Source: Mesorhizobium sp. STM 4661 (GTDB lineage Bacteria > Pseudomonadota > Alphaproteobacteria > Rhizobiales > Rhizobiaceae). From it: a stretch of DNA of 64,000 nt. Every line of letters begins with the position of its first letter. Position 1 is the first letter of the stretch. The position numbers and the translations under genes are program-made. The stretch spans positions 310,001 through 374,000 of the forward strand of contig NZ_CAAF010000082.1 in the NCBI RefSeq assembly GCF_000359125.1, given 5' to 3'. Shown here piece by piece: positions 42,948-51,423 of the stretch. Under the pieces are notes generated by a model, which saw nothing but the letters and a program-made list of their open reading frames with translations, made no database searches and was not told where the DNA came from.

Positions 42948-43421
42948 ATGATCAAGAAACTCGGCTGCGCCGCGGCGCTCGCCACGACCCTCCTTGCCGT
43001 TCCCGCCAGCGCCGGCAAGCTTCAGCTCGGCGTGCTCGACTGCACCATCGACGGCGGCACCGCCTATATCATCACCTCCAACAAGGGCGTAGACTGCACC
43101 TTCCGTCCGTATCGTCAGGGACCGGCCGAGAAATACACCGGGATGATCTCCAAGCTCGGCATCGATCTCGGCCAGACGCATCAGGGCCAGTTGGCATGGG
43201 CGGTTCTCGCCGCCACCCGCGACCGCGACGAAGGCGATCTCGCCGGCAGCTATTACGGCGTCAATGCCGAGGCCAGTGTGGTGACCGGTGGCGGCGCTAA
43301 CCTCCTGGTTGGCGGACTGAACAGCGCCTTTATGCTGGAGCCGCTCAGCGTGCAGGCGCAGACCGGCGTGAACCTGGCGGTCGCCGTGACCTCTCTGGAG
43401 CTGATCCGCTCCTTCAAGTAA
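42948..43421 (+). CDS. DUF992 exported protein, copy 1
   Basis: A 157-residue protein with a Sec signal peptide (K-K, L-G-C-A-A-A-L-A-T-T-L-L-A-V, cleavage after A-S-A). The mature DUF992 part begins L-G-V-L-D-C-T-I-D-G-G-T-A-Y and includes C-T-F and the conserved G-G-G-A-N-L-L-V-G-G-L and F-x-L-x-P-L-S-V-Q-x-Q-T-G-x-N pattern. Two cysteines may form a disulfide. The function of the family is unknown; members are common and often duplicated in rhizobia. A second copy follows 76 bases downstream. Confidence 0.9.
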   Translation: MIKKLGCAAALATTLLAVPASAGKLQLGVLDCTIDGGTAYIITSNKGVDCTFRPYRQGPAEKYTGMISKLGIDLGQTHQGQLAWAVLAATRDRDEGDLAGSYYGVNAEASVVTGGGANLLVGGLNSAFMLEPLSVQAQTGVNLAVAVTSLELIRSFK

Positions 43422-43497
43422 GCGAGCACATTTGCTCCCTCTACGCACGGCGCGGAACAGGGTATTGTTTCGCGCCGTATGCTTTTGGGGGACCGCC

Positions 43498-43977
43498 GTG
43501 CAGAAAATCGTCATCGCCGCTGCCATTGTCGCCATCTGGGCAGGACAGGCTCATGCGCGCGACCAGGGCGTCGAGCTTGGCGTTCTGAGTTGCGCCATCG
43601 GCGGCGGCACCGGTTTCATCTTCGGCTCGAGCAAGGATCTGAGCTGCACCTTCACTCCAGCCAACAACAGCTTTGCTCCGGAAGCCTATTTCGGTGTCGT
43701 CAACAAATACGGGCTGGACATCGGCACCACCAGACAGAGCGTGATGCAGTGGCTGGTGCTGACGCCGCTGAAGAACATCTACGCGCCGGGCGCGCTGGCC
43801 GGCGACTATGTCGGCGCCAGCGCCGAGCTGACGGCGGCGGTCGGCGCCGGCGCCAACCTGCTGGTCGGCGGCTCCTCGCAGGCCTTCACGCTACAGCCGC
43901 TCAGCCTGCAGACGCAGACCGGCGCCAACATCGCCATCGGGGTCAGCCAATTCCAGTTGCGCAGCACGGCGGATTGA
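43498..43977 (+). CDS. DUF992 exported protein, copy 2
   Basis: A 159-residue paralogue of the preceding gene. The GTG at 43498 has GGGGGAC 5 bases upstream and gives a signal peptide (V-I-A-A-A-I-V-A-I-W-A-G-Q-A-H-A); an upstream in-frame ATG has no ribosome binding site. Mature motifs repeat those of copy 1: L-G-V-L-S-C-A-I-G-G-G-T, C-T-F, G-A-N-L-L-V-G-G-S and L-Q-P-L-S-L-Q-T-Q-T-G-A-N. The two copies share motifs but have diverged in the middle, so the duplication is not recent. Confidence 0.88.
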   Translation: MQKIVIAAAIVAIWAGQAHARDQGVELGVLSCAIGGGTGFIFGSSKDLSCTFTPANNSFAPEAYFGVVNKYGLDIGTTRQSVMQWLVLTPLKNIYAPGALAGDYVGASAELTAAVGAGANLLVGGSSQAFTLQPLSLQTQTGANIAIGVSQFQLRSTAD

Positions 43978-43988
43978 TCTCATTCGCA

Positions 43989-44022
43989 AAAACCTCTTGA
44001 GCTCAACCACGCTTGAGGTTTT
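43989..44022 (+). terminator. Possible terminator after the DUF992 pair
   Basis: An 8-bp stem AAAACCTC (43989-43996) and GAGGTTTT (44015-44022) with an 18-base loop, 12 bases after the stop. It ends in TTTTA, so weak termination in both directions is possible. Confidence 0.5.
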
Positions 44023-44115
44023 ACAAGCCCTCCCGACCGGAGCGCTTCGCACCGTCTTCGACGTTGAACGCGCGCTCCGGACTTTGATTTGGCATGGCAG
44101 CTTCGGGAGTGTGAC

Positions 44116-45552
44116 GTGATTTCCAGCACCGGCAACAAAGTCGACTGGCACGCGCTGTGGGCGAGCGGCGATCTGGCGCGCTTCTGCTTCATCAGTCTCG
44201 GCATCCTGCTGCACGCCACCAACGAAACCATGGTGGCGACGGTCATGCCGGCCATGGTCGGCGACCTCGCCGGCGTGCAACTGGTCGGCTGGTCGCTGGC
44301 GATCTACGAGCTCGGCGCCATCGTCGCCGGCGCGGCCGCCGGACGGCTGGTGAGCTTTGTCGCGCTGCGCACCAACATGGTGGTTGCCGCCCTTCTCTAC
44401 GCGGCCGGCGCCCTGGTCTGCGCCACCGCGCCCTCCATGCCGCTGTTTCTCACCGGTCGCCTGATCGAGGGGTGCGGCGGCGGCGCGCTGGTATCGCTGG
44501 CCTTCGTCTCGGTCGAACGGCTGTTTCCGCGCACCATCTGGCCGCAGCTCTTCGGCGTGATGTCGGCGATCTGGGGCGTCGCCGCCTTCAGCGGACCGAT
44601 GCTGGGTGCCCTGATGGCCGAGTTGCTGTCCTGGCGCTGGGCCTTCGGCGTCTTCACGCTCGGCGGCACTGCCATGGCGCTGGCGAGCTTCATCGTGCTC
44701 GACACGCCCGGAGCGACCAGCCCGCAGGCGTTCGTTGGCAAAGTGCCGCCCTTCCCCTTTGCCGCGCTCGGCTGCCTTGCCGTCGCCGTGGTGCTGATCG
44801 CCACGGCCGGCGTCGACATTGCCCTGCTGCGCTCATCCCTGCTGCTGGCCCTCGGCCTGATCGGCCTTGCGCTGTTCGTTCGCATCGATGCGCTGAAACC
44901 ACGCTCGCGGCTGTTCCCGTCGCGGCTGTTCTCATGGCGCTCGCCGGTCGGCAGCGGCATGACCATGGTCGCCGCCTTTTCGGTGGCGACCTGCTCCTTC
45001 GGCGTCTATGGGCCGCTGCTCTTGACCAGCCTGCACGACATCCCGCTCCTGACCACCGGCTACATCATCGCCGCCGAATCGATCGCCTGGTCGATCCTGT
45101 CGATCCTTGTTGCCAACGCGCCGCCGGAGCGCGAACGACTGATCATCACCGGCGGCGCGGTGATGATCGCGGCCGGTATCGCCGGTTTTGCCTATACGGT
45201 GCCATTGGGCTCGATTCCGCTGATCCTGCTTTGCGCCTTGTTGCAAGGTGGCGGCTTTGGCATTGCCTGGCCGTTCGTCACGCGGGTGATCGTGGCGTCG
45301 GCCAGGGCCGACGAGCAGACGATCGCCTCGGCCGCGGTGCCGACGATGCAGCGCATCGGCTATGCAGTGGGCGCGGCGCTGGCCGGTATCATCGCCAATG
45401 CCAGCGGCTTTTCCGATGGGTTGAACCGCGAGGCGGCGGCGAATGTCGCTGCCTGGCTGTTCCTCGCCTTCGTGCCGCTCGGGATTCTGGGCTGCCTTGC
45501 AGCTTTGCGGATTTCACGGACGGCCGATAGGCCACTGGAGGCCATCACCTAG
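44116..45552 (+). CDS. MFS transporter
   Basis: A 478-residue major facilitator with about fourteen hydrophobic segments, resembling the DHA2 drug:proton antiporters. It starts with a short cytoplasmic tail (M-I-S-S-T-G-N-K-V-D-W), and helix 1 contains H-A-T-N-E-T-M-V-A-T-V-M-P-A-M. The GTG at 44116 has GGGAG 6 bases upstream; a TTG at 44089 is a weak alternative. The substrate is unknown. It converges on coaBC with a 4-base overlap of the stop regions. Confidence 0.9.
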   Translation: MISSTGNKVDWHALWASGDLARFCFISLGILLHATNETMVATVMPAMVGDLAGVQLVGWSLAIYELGAIVAGAAAGRLVSFVALRTNMVVAALLYAAGALVCATAPSMPLFLTGRLIEGCGGGALVSLAFVSVERLFPRTIWPQLFGVMSAIWGVAAFSGPMLGALMAELLSWRWAFGVFTLGGTAMALASFIVLDTPGATSPQAFVGKVPPFPFAALGCLAVAVVLIATAGVDIALLRSSLLLALGLIGLALFVRIDALKPRSRLFPSRLFSWRSPVGSGMTMVAAFSVATCSFGVYGPLLLTSLHDIPLLTTGYIIAAESIAWSILSILVANAPPERERLIITGGAVMIAAGIAGFAYTVPLGSIPLILLCALLQGGGFGIAWPFVTRVIVASARADEQTIASAAVPTMQRIGYAVGAALAGIIANASGFSDGLNREAAANVAAWLFLAFVPLGILGCLAALRISRTADRPLEAIT

Positions 45553-46787
45553 ACGACAATCGTCTTCAGCCGTTCAGCGATCAGTGCCGCAAGCCGTGCC
45601 GCCACCTCGTCCTTGCTCATCTCCGGCCACTCGTCGACGCCGGCCTTCGAGACGATCCGCACCTTGTTGCGGCCGCCGCCCATCACGCCCGAGGGACCGA
45701 CGCCGCTTTCATGCGACACGTCGTTGGCAACGATGAAATCGGCGCCCTTCTTCCTGAGCTTGGCCTCGGCGTTGCTGACCAGATCCTGCGTTTCGGCGGC
45801 AAAACCAACGACCAGTCCCGGCCGCAGCCTGTGATGGCCGACCCCGGCCAGGATGTCCGGATTTTCGACCATCTGCAACGCCGGCGGTCCCTCGCCCGCC
45901 ACCTTCTTGATCTTCTCGCCGGCCGTACCGGCGGTGCGCCAGTCGGCCACCGCCGCGACAAACACCGCCGCGTCCGCCGGCAGAAGCCGTTCGACCGCAT
46001 CCTTCATCTCAGCAGCGGTTTCGACATGCAGCGTGGTGACGCCGGCCGGATCGGCAATCGACACCGGACCGGAGACGAGGCGCACATCGGCGCCCAGCCT
46101 GGCAAGTGCTGCCGCGACGGCATGGCCCTGCTTGCCGGACGAGCGGTTGGCGATGTAGCGCACCGGATCGATCGGCTCATGTGTCGGCCCTGAGGTGACG
46201 ATGATCCTTCGGCCCGAAAGCGGCTTCGGCCTGGTATCGAGCAATGCTTCGATGGCGGCGACGATCTCCAGCGGCTCGGCCATACGGCCCTCGCCCGCCT
46301 CGTTGCTCTCGGCCATCTCGCCCTTTGCCGGGCCGATGAAGGCGATGCCATCCTTGGCAAGCGTTGCGCGATTGCGGCGGGTTGCCGGATGCGACCACAT
46401 TTTCGGATTCATGGCCGGCGCCAGCAGGACCGGCTTGTCGGTGGCCAGCAGAACGGTCGAGGCCAGGTCGTTGGCGTGGCCATTGGCGAGTTTTGCCATC
46501 AGGTCGGCGGTGGCCGGCGCCACGACCAGCAGGTCGGCCTCGCGCGACAGCCGGATGTGGCCGACATCGTGCTCGTCATGGCGATCGAACAGCTCGGTGA
46601 AGACATGGTCGGCCGACAGCGCCCCGGCCGACAGCGTGGTGACGAACTCCTGTGCTGCCGCCGTCATCACCACGCGCACCGCAGCACCGCGCTCGCGCAG
46701 CCGGCGGATCAGGTCGAGCGCCTTGTAGGCGGCAATGCCGCCGCCGATGATCAGCAGGATGCGCTTGCCAGAGAGGTTCGTGCTCAA
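45549..46787 (-). CDS. coaBC: Bifunctional phosphopantothenoylcysteine decarboxylase/phosphopantothenate-cysteine ligase
   Basis: A 412-residue enzyme for two steps of coenzyme A synthesis. The N-terminal CoaC flavoprotein half has G-G-G-I-A-A-Y-K near 15-22 and P-A-M-N-P-K-M-W at about 124-131; the C-terminal CoaB half starts near 190 (I-V-T-S-G-P-T-H-E-P-I-D-P-V-R) and includes the dimer loop. The length is normal. It is an essential housekeeping gene on the minus strand, and a toxin gene ends 16 bases upstream of its start. Confidence 0.96.
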   Translation of the reverse strand: MSTNLSGKRILLIIGGGIAAYKALDLIRRLRERGAAVRVVMTAAAQEFVTTLSAGALSADHVFTELFDRHDEHDVGHIRLSREADLLVVAPATADLMAKLANGHANDLASTVLLATDKPVLLAPAMNPKMWSHPATRRNRATLAKDGIAFIGPAKGEMAESNEAGEGRMAEPLEIVAAIEALLDTRPKPLSGRRIIVTSGPTHEPIDPVRYIANRSSGKQGHAVAAALARLGADVRLVSGPVSIADPAGVTTLHVETAAEMKDAVERLLPADAAVFVAAVADWRTAGTAGEKIKKVAGEGPPALQMVENPDILAGVGHHRLRPGLVVGFAAETQDLVSNAEAKLRKKGADFIVANDVSHESGVGPSGVMGGGRNKVRIVSKAGVDEWPEMSKDEVAARLAALIAERLKTIVV

Positions 46788-46803
46788 GACTTCTTGTCCA
46801 GTG

Positions 46804-47205
46804 TCATGCCGGCTTCAGCGCCGGTTCAATATCGGTATGGATGAAATCATTGCCCTTGAAAAGCAGCGGCAGGTTTCGCGTCTTGGCCAAGGCGTAGGCG
46901 AAGCAGTCGCCCATGTTGAGTTTGGCCGGATGGCCGCTGCCGCGGCCATAGAGTGCGTAAGCTTCAATGCTGGCCTGCGCGTGTTCGGCGGAGAAAGCGA
47001 CTATCGTGACTCTTAGTCTGGCCAGAAGACCCGTCAACTCGGCCGTGCCGGCCGCGCCATAGCGTCCGACAACAACCGTACCGCATTCCATAAGAGTCGC
47101 GGCGCTCATCAATATCCGTTGATTTCCGGCGAGGCGATGAGCAATCTCCGGTGCATCAGATTCCTGCTTCAGGATAGCCACGATCGCTGAGGTGTCGACC
47201 ACCAT
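46804..47205 (-). CDS. PIN-domain toxin, VapC/FitB-like
   Basis: A 133-residue PIN ribonuclease. The acidic residues are Asp4 (V-V-D-T-S-A), Glu40 (T-L-M-E-C), Asp100 (N-M-G-D-C-F) and Asp120 (F-K-G-N-D-F); the L-N-M-G-D-C and K-G-N-D-F motifs mark the FitB-related VapC clade. It starts 2 bases after the antitoxin stop. It should cleave RNA unless held by the RHH antitoxin upstream. The operon is completed by a second antitoxin-like gene at 47465. Confidence 0.92.
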   Translation of the reverse strand: MVVDTSAIVAILKQESDAPEIAHRLAGNQRILMSAATLMECGTVVVGRYGAAGTAELTGLLARLRVTIVAFSAEHAQASIEAYALYGRGSGHPAKLNMGDCFAYALAKTRNLPLLFKGNDFIHTDIEPALKPA

Positions 47206-47207
47206 GG

Positions 47208-47462
47208 TCAGTCCTCCTCGATGAAGGACCAGAGTTCATCGGTAAGTTTCTTCTGATCGAAATCCACTCTTTGCAGTCGTCGGCCGAATTCAAGGATTTC
47301 CTCCGCCGTAACGACATCGTCATCACGTTCGCTGGCCGGCGCCACCTCTTTGAGCAACAGGCTTCTCGCCTCCTGCTCCATCGACACGCCATGTCTGGCG
47401 GCCCGCTCACGCAGCCTTTGCTTCAGATCGTCGTCGAGATTGCGAATGGTCAGGGTGCCCAT
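47208..47462 (-). CDS. FitA-like ribbon-helix-helix antitoxin
   Basis: An 84-residue FitA/VapB-type antitoxin. The N-terminal ribbon-helix-helix reads G-T-L-T-I-R-N-L-D-D-D-L-K-Q-R-L-R-E-R-A-A-R-H-G-V-S-M-E-Q-E-A-R, followed by a charged C-terminal arm that would wrap around the toxin (E-E-I-L-E-F-G-R-R-L-Q, ending W-S-F-I-E-E-D). It pairs with the toxin at 46804 and is preceded by a second, related RHH gene 2 bases upstream. Confidence 0.9.
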   Translation of the reverse strand: MGTLTIRNLDDDLKQRLRERAARHGVSMEQEARSLLLKEVAPASERDDDVVTAEEILEFGRRLQRVDFDQKKLTDELWSFIEED

Positions 47463-47464
47463 AA

Positions 47465-47674
47465 TTACCTTCGCATCCCTGCCGTCGGCTGAACCCTGGT
47501 CTCGTCCTTGAATGCCAAGCCTCGGCGGTCGAAGCCTTTCGTGGTCGGAAGACCAACGGATGCCGCGAGTACGTCTCGCGCCTCCTGCTCCATGGAGACG
47601 CCGCGCGCAGCGCCGCGCTCACGCAGCCGCTGCATGACATGGTCTTCCAGGTTGCGGACAGTAATCCTAGCCAT
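47465..47674 (-). CDS. Second FitA-like RHH protein (short, without its own toxin)
   Basis: A 69-residue protein whose first 40 residues closely parallel the next gene: A-R-I-T-V-R-N-L-E-D-H-V-M-Q-R-L-R-E-R-G-A-A-R-G-V-S-M-E-Q-E-A-R. The C-terminus is different and lacks the long acidic arm, so it may bind DNA but not the toxin. The start at 47674 has CAGGAG 7 bases upstream; the longer frame runs into the operator. It is the first gene of the toxin-antitoxin operon and may be a dedicated repressor or a leftover duplicate. Confidence 0.82.
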   Translation of the reverse strand: MARITVRNLEDHVMQRLRERGAARGVSMEQEARDVLAASVGLPTTKGFDRRGLAFKDETRVQPTAGMRR

Positions 47675-47692
47675 TGTCGCACTCCTGCGTGC

Positions 47693-47721
47693 AATATAGC
47701 GATCCCGCTTTCCGACTGCAA
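47693..47721 (-). promoter_or_regulatory. Promoter of the RHH/PIN operon
   Basis: On the minus strand TTGCAG (47716-47721) and TATATT (47693-47698) are 17 bases apart, 18 bases upstream of the first RHH start. The -35 hexamer overlaps the outer end of the palindrome at 47717-47743. Confidence 0.6.
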
Positions 47722-47743
47722 TGACAGCACTGCTGTCACTGCA
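47717..47743. promoter_or_regulatory. Large palindromic operator of the RHH/PIN operon
   Basis: A 27-base palindrome. The core has arms TGACAGCA (47722-47729) and TGCTGTCA (47731-47738) around a single base, flanked symmetrically by TGCA at 47717-47720 and 47740-47743. It overlaps the -35 element, as expected for an autorepressed toxin-antitoxin promoter bound by RHH dimers. Confidence 0.75.
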
Positions 47744-47748
47744 TGCAC

Positions 47749-49323
47749 TTAAAGCAGCTGCCACGCGATATAGAGCAGCGTCAGCGCGATCACCCACAGC
47801 GCCAGCCGGCCCGAGCGGGTATAGCGTGCCTCGGCCTTGCCGATGGCGTGGGCAGTCGTTTCATCGAAACGCAGCCCATGTTCGGCCATCAGGTCGATCT
47901 CGCGCGACAGACGCTCGGTACGGGCGGCGAGATCCGGCGCCTGGCGGGCCAGCGTCAGCATCGCCTTGGCGCCGTCGCGCGCATCGACCAGCAACCCGCG
48001 CGGACCGAGATTGCCGGCGATCCAGTCGCCGACCACCGGTTCGGACGTCTTCCACATATTGAAGGCCGGATCGAGCGTTCGGGCGACGCCTTCGACCACC
48101 ACCATGGTCTTCTGCAGCAGGATCAGTTCCGGCCGCGTCGCCATGTCGAACAGCTCCGTCACCTCAAACAACAGCGTCAGCAATTTTGCCATCGAGATGG
48201 TTTCGGCCGGCTGGCCATGGATCGGCTCGCCAATGGCGCGGATCGCCTGCGCGAAGGCCGCCACATTGTGCTGGCGCGGCACATAGCCGGCCTCGAAATG
48301 CACTTCGGCGACGCGCAGATAGTCGCGGGTGATGAAGCCGTAGAGGATTTCGGCGAGGAAGCGGCGCTCCTTCTTGCCGAGCCGGCCGGCAATGCCGAGA
48401 TCGACGGCGACGATGGTGCCGTCGGCCTCGACGAACAGGTTTCCCGGATGCATGTCGGCATGGAAGAAACCGTCGCGCAGCGTATGGCGCAGGAACGATT
48501 GGATGAGGTTGGCTGCGATCGCCTTCAGATCGTGGCCGGCATCAGTGAGGCCGGCAATGTCGTTCATCTTGATGCCGTCGACCCACTCCATGGTCAGTAC
48601 GTCGCGGCCGGTCCGCTCCCAGTCGACCGACGGCACGCGAAAGCCGGGATCGTCCTTGGTGTTCTCGCCGAGTTCGGAAAGGGCCGCCGCTTCGAGCCTC
48701 AAATCCATCTCTATCTTGGTGGTCTGGGCCAGTGTCTCGGTAACCTCGACCGGCCGCAGCCGGCGCGACGACGGGATGTATTTCTCCTGCAGGCGGGCGG
48801 CGAGGAAATAGCTTTCGAGATCATGGAAGAAGCGGCGGCGCACGCCTGGCCGGATGACTTTCACCGCCACCCTTGAAGCAACGCCGTCATGGACAGCTTC
48901 GGCGGCATGCACTTGCGCGATCGAGGCGGCGGCGACGGCATCGCCGAAGCTGGCGTAGAGATCGCCGATCTTGCGCCCGAGCGAAGCCTCTATCGCAGCG
49001 ACGGCCTCGGCCTGCGGAAAGGTGTGCATCTTGTCCTGCAGCATGGCGAGATCGAGCGCCATGTCGTTGCCGACGACGTCAGGCCGTGTCGCCAGGAACT
49101 GGCCAAGCTTGACATAGGACGGGCCGAGCCGCGCGACCGCCTTGGCCAGCCGGTCGCCGCGCTCGTAGGTAAGCGCGCGGCGGCGCGTGAAGAGCCGCGC
49201 CAGGCGCCAGCCGAATTTCGGCAGGCCTGACAGTTCGTCGCCCGGCAAGGCCGCGACGACGCCTTCGCGGACCAGCACCCAGCCGGCCCGCGCGAGCCTG
49301 AAAGCGGCGCCGAGGCTGCTCAT
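47749..49323 (-). CDS. ubiB: Ubiquinone biosynthesis kinase-like protein
   Basis: A 524-residue UbiB/ADCK-type atypical kinase needed for ubiquinone synthesis. It has the K-x-G-Q motif (Y-V-K-L-G-Q-F-L-A-T-R-P-D), the Ala-rich nucleotide loop region (A-A-A-S-I-A-Q-V-H), the catalytic H-A-D-M-H-P-G-N and the metal-binding V-D-L-G-I-A-G, and ends in a hydrophobic C-terminal anchor. The length is typical. It follows ubiE by 70 bases on the same strand, a common alphaproteobacterial pairing. Confidence 0.96.
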   Translation of the reverse strand: MSSLGAAFRLARAGWVLVREGVVAALPGDELSGLPKFGWRLARLFTRRRALTYERGDRLAKAVARLGPSYVKLGQFLATRPDVVGNDMALDLAMLQDKMHTFPQAEAVAAIEASLGRKIGDLYASFGDAVAAASIAQVHAAEAVHDGVASRVAVKVIRPGVRRRFFHDLESYFLAARLQEKYIPSSRRLRPVEVTETLAQTTKIEMDLRLEAAALSELGENTKDDPGFRVPSVDWERTGRDVLTMEWVDGIKMNDIAGLTDAGHDLKAIAANLIQSFLRHTLRDGFFHADMHPGNLFVEADGTIVAVDLGIAGRLGKKERRFLAEILYGFITRDYLRVAEVHFEAGYVPRQHNVAAFAQAIRAIGEPIHGQPAETISMAKLLTLLFEVTELFDMATRPELILLQKTMVVVEGVARTLDPAFNMWKTSEPVVGDWIAGNLGPRGLLVDARDGAKAMLTLARQAPDLAARTERLSREIDLMAEHGLRFDETTAHAIGKAEARYTRSGRLALWVIALTLLYIAWQLL

Positions 49324-49393
49324 GGCCGCGCTTGCCCCGCCGATTTCCTAGACCGGCGAATGGCACGTCGAGTGTGAAAAATACGGGCCAGCC

Positions 49394-50170
49394 TCAAAGC
49401 TTCCAGCCCGAATGAAGCGCGGCGATGCCGCCGGAGTAGTTGCGGAACGAGGCGCGGTCGAAGCCGGCGCGCGAAATCATGTCAGCGAAATTCTGCTGAT
49501 TGGGAAATTTGCGGATCGATTCGACCAGATAGGAATAGGGTTCGCCGTCGCCGGTGACGGCCTTGCCGATCCTGGGGATGGCATTGAACGACCAGGCTTC
49601 ATAGGCCTTGTCGAGCAGCGGCATCTCGACTTCGGAAAATTCGAGGCAGAGAAAGCGGCCACCGGGCTTCAAGACGCGATAGGCTTCGGCAAGCGCGACA
49701 TCGATGCGCGGCACGTTGCGGATGCCGAAGGCGATCGTGTAGGCGTCGAATGTGGTGTCGGGAAAAGGCAGTTCCTCGGCATTGGCCTCGACGAAATCGG
49801 TATTGTCGGACAGGCCCTTTTTCTCGGCCCGGTCGCGGCCGACGGCAAGCATCGAGCCGTTGATGTCGAGGACCGTGGCGTGGGCATGACCGTGGCTCGC
49901 CTCGACGATCCGGAAGGCGATGTCGCCGGTGCCACCGGCAACGTCGAGAACCTTCCAACCCGGTCGCTTCGGCGGATTGAGCCATGTCACCATGGCATCC
50001 TTCCACAGCCGGTGCAGCCCCGCCGACATCAGGTCGTTCATCAGGTCGTAGCGGTTGGCGACCTTGTGGAAAACGTCGTTGACAAGGGATTGCTTGTCGC
50101 CTGCCCCCACGCGCTTGAAACCATAGGAGGTTTCCATGCCGCCCGCGGCCGTGGTTCTCTCAACTGACAT
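49394..50170 (-). CDS. ubiE: Ubiquinone/menaquinone methyltransferase
   Basis: A 258-residue class I SAM-dependent C-methyltransferase. Motif I V-L-D-V-A-G-G-T-G-D-I-A-F is at about 66-78, then N-A-E-E-L-P-F-P-D and F-G-I-R-N-V, and the C-terminus has the family N-Y-S-G-G-I-A-A-L-H-S-G-W-K. The length is normal. It diverges from add across a 135-base gap and leads the ubiE-ubiB unit. Confidence 0.96.
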   Translation of the reverse strand: MSVERTTAAGGMETSYGFKRVGAGDKQSLVNDVFHKVANRYDLMNDLMSAGLHRLWKDAMVTWLNPPKRPGWKVLDVAGGTGDIAFRIVEASHGHAHATVLDINGSMLAVGRDRAEKKGLSDNTDFVEANAEELPFPDTTFDAYTIAFGIRNVPRIDVALAEAYRVLKPGGRFLCLEFSEVEMPLLDKAYEAWSFNAIPRIGKAVTGDGEPYSYLVESIRKFPNQQNFADMISRAGFDRASFRNYSGGIAALHSGWKL

Positions 50171-50305
50171 TATTTTGATCCGTCATAAAACCGGCGGGAC
50201 CATAGCCGATCGATGGTGCGGGCGCTATTGTTTAAGGCGCGGTGTTCGGCCGCGCTTCCAGGTGGTGGGCTTATACGACCTGGACCGACCTGACGGGATG
50301 ATTGA

Positions 50306-51280
50306 ATGCCTTTGAAAGCGGAACTGCACTGCCACATCGAAGGGGCAGCGGCGCCCGAGCTCGTCATCCGCCAGGCACAGAAATATGGCAAGGACGCCTC
50401 ACCCTACATCCAGGACGGCTCATTCGTCTGGCACGATTTTACCTCTTTCCTCGCCGCCTACGATTTCTCCTCCGACCTGTTCCGCACGGAAGAGGACTAT
50501 GCGCGGCTGGCCGATCATTATCTGACCAGCCTGGCCCGCGACGGCGCCATCTATTCCGAAGTCTTCACTTCGCCCGATCACGCAACAAAGGCCGGACTGT
50601 CGCCCAAGGCCTATACGGACGCGCTTGGCGAAGGCATGGCCCGCGCCAAGGCCAAGACCGGCATAGAGGGCCGCATGATCGTCACCGGTGTGCGCCATAT
50701 CGGCGTCGAGGCGATCGAGCAGGCGGCGCGTTTCGCCGCCCGCTGCGGCCATCCGCTGGTCACCGGCTTCGGCGTCGCCGGCGACGAGCGGATCGGCGAC
50801 CTGGAGGACTATGTCAGGGCCTTCGAAATCGCCCGCGAGGCCGGCCTCGGCATCACCGTCCATGCCGGCGAACTGATGGGCTGGGAGAACGTCAAGGCGG
50901 CGCTCGACCACATCCGCCCCTCCCGCATCGGCCACGGCGTGCGCGCCATCGAAAACCCCGACCTTGTCCGGCGCATCGCAGACGAGGGCGTCGTGCTCGA
51001 ATGCTGCCCCGGCTCCAACATCGCGCTGAAGGTCTTCGACAGTTTTGCCGACCATCCTTTTCCGGCGCTCAAGGCGGCGGGCTGCAAGGTGACCCTCAAC
51101 TCCGACGACCCGCCCTATTTCTGGACGTCGCTGAAGCGCGAATACGACATCGCCGCCGAGCATTTTGCGATGAACGACAAGGCGCTCGCCGCCATCACCA
51201 GAACGGCAATAGAGGCCGCCTTCGTCGACAGGAAGACCAAGGCAATGCTGCTGAGCCGGCTCGACGTCAAGGGCAGGTGA
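50306..51280 (+). CDS. add: Adenosine deaminase
   Basis: A 324-residue zinc hydrolase converting adenosine to inosine. Zinc ligands His8 and His10 (L-H-C-H-I-E-G) are at the N-terminus, the catalytic H-A-G-E lies near 191, and S-D-D-P-P-Y-F near 270 closes the site. Its stop codon TGA (51278-51280) lies inside the first unit of the 7-bp repeat array. With upp, deoA, a purine nucleoside phosphorylase and cdd it makes a nucleoside salvage set. Confidence 0.93.
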   Translation: MPLKAELHCHIEGAAAPELVIRQAQKYGKDASPYIQDGSFVWHDFTSFLAAYDFSSDLFRTEEDYARLADHYLTSLARDGAIYSEVFTSPDHATKAGLSPKAYTDALGEGMARAKAKTGIEGRMIVTGVRHIGVEAIEQAARFAARCGHPLVTGFGVAGDERIGDLEDYVRAFEIAREAGLGITVHAGELMGWENVKAALDHIRPSRIGHGVRAIENPDLVRRIADEGVVLECCPGSNIALKVFDSFADHPFPALKAAGCKVTLNSDDPPYFWTSLKREYDIAAEHFAMNDKALAAITRTAIEAAFVDRKTKAMLLSRLDVKGR

Positions 51281-51365
51281 ATGGTGAATGGTGAATGGTG
51301 AATGGTGAATGGTGAATGGTGAATGGTGAATGGTGAATGGTGAATGGTGAATGGTGAATGGTGAA
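51276..51365 (+). repeat. 7-bp tandem repeat array (GGTGAAT)
   Basis: Twelve complete copies of GGTGAAT run from 51276 to 51359 with no visible mismatch, followed by GGTGAA to 51365. The add stop codon is part of the first copy. Such perfect short arrays are prone to copy-number change by slippage. Confidence 0.95.
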
Positions 51366-51423
51366 CCCGGCGCTTCGGTCCGTCAACCGCGAATTTTTCC
51401 GCGCAACCAAGGACTCGCAAACC

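Noticed and set aside
44157..45530. A long alternative plus-strand frame inside the MFS gene
   Set aside because: Arginine-rich out-of-frame shadow; the frame starting at 44116 gives a standard multi-helix transporter.
51115..51420. A minus-strand frame encoding repeated H-H-S-P-F-T-I units
   Set aside because: It is only the translation of the 7-bp DNA repeat read in the antisense direction, with no start context.
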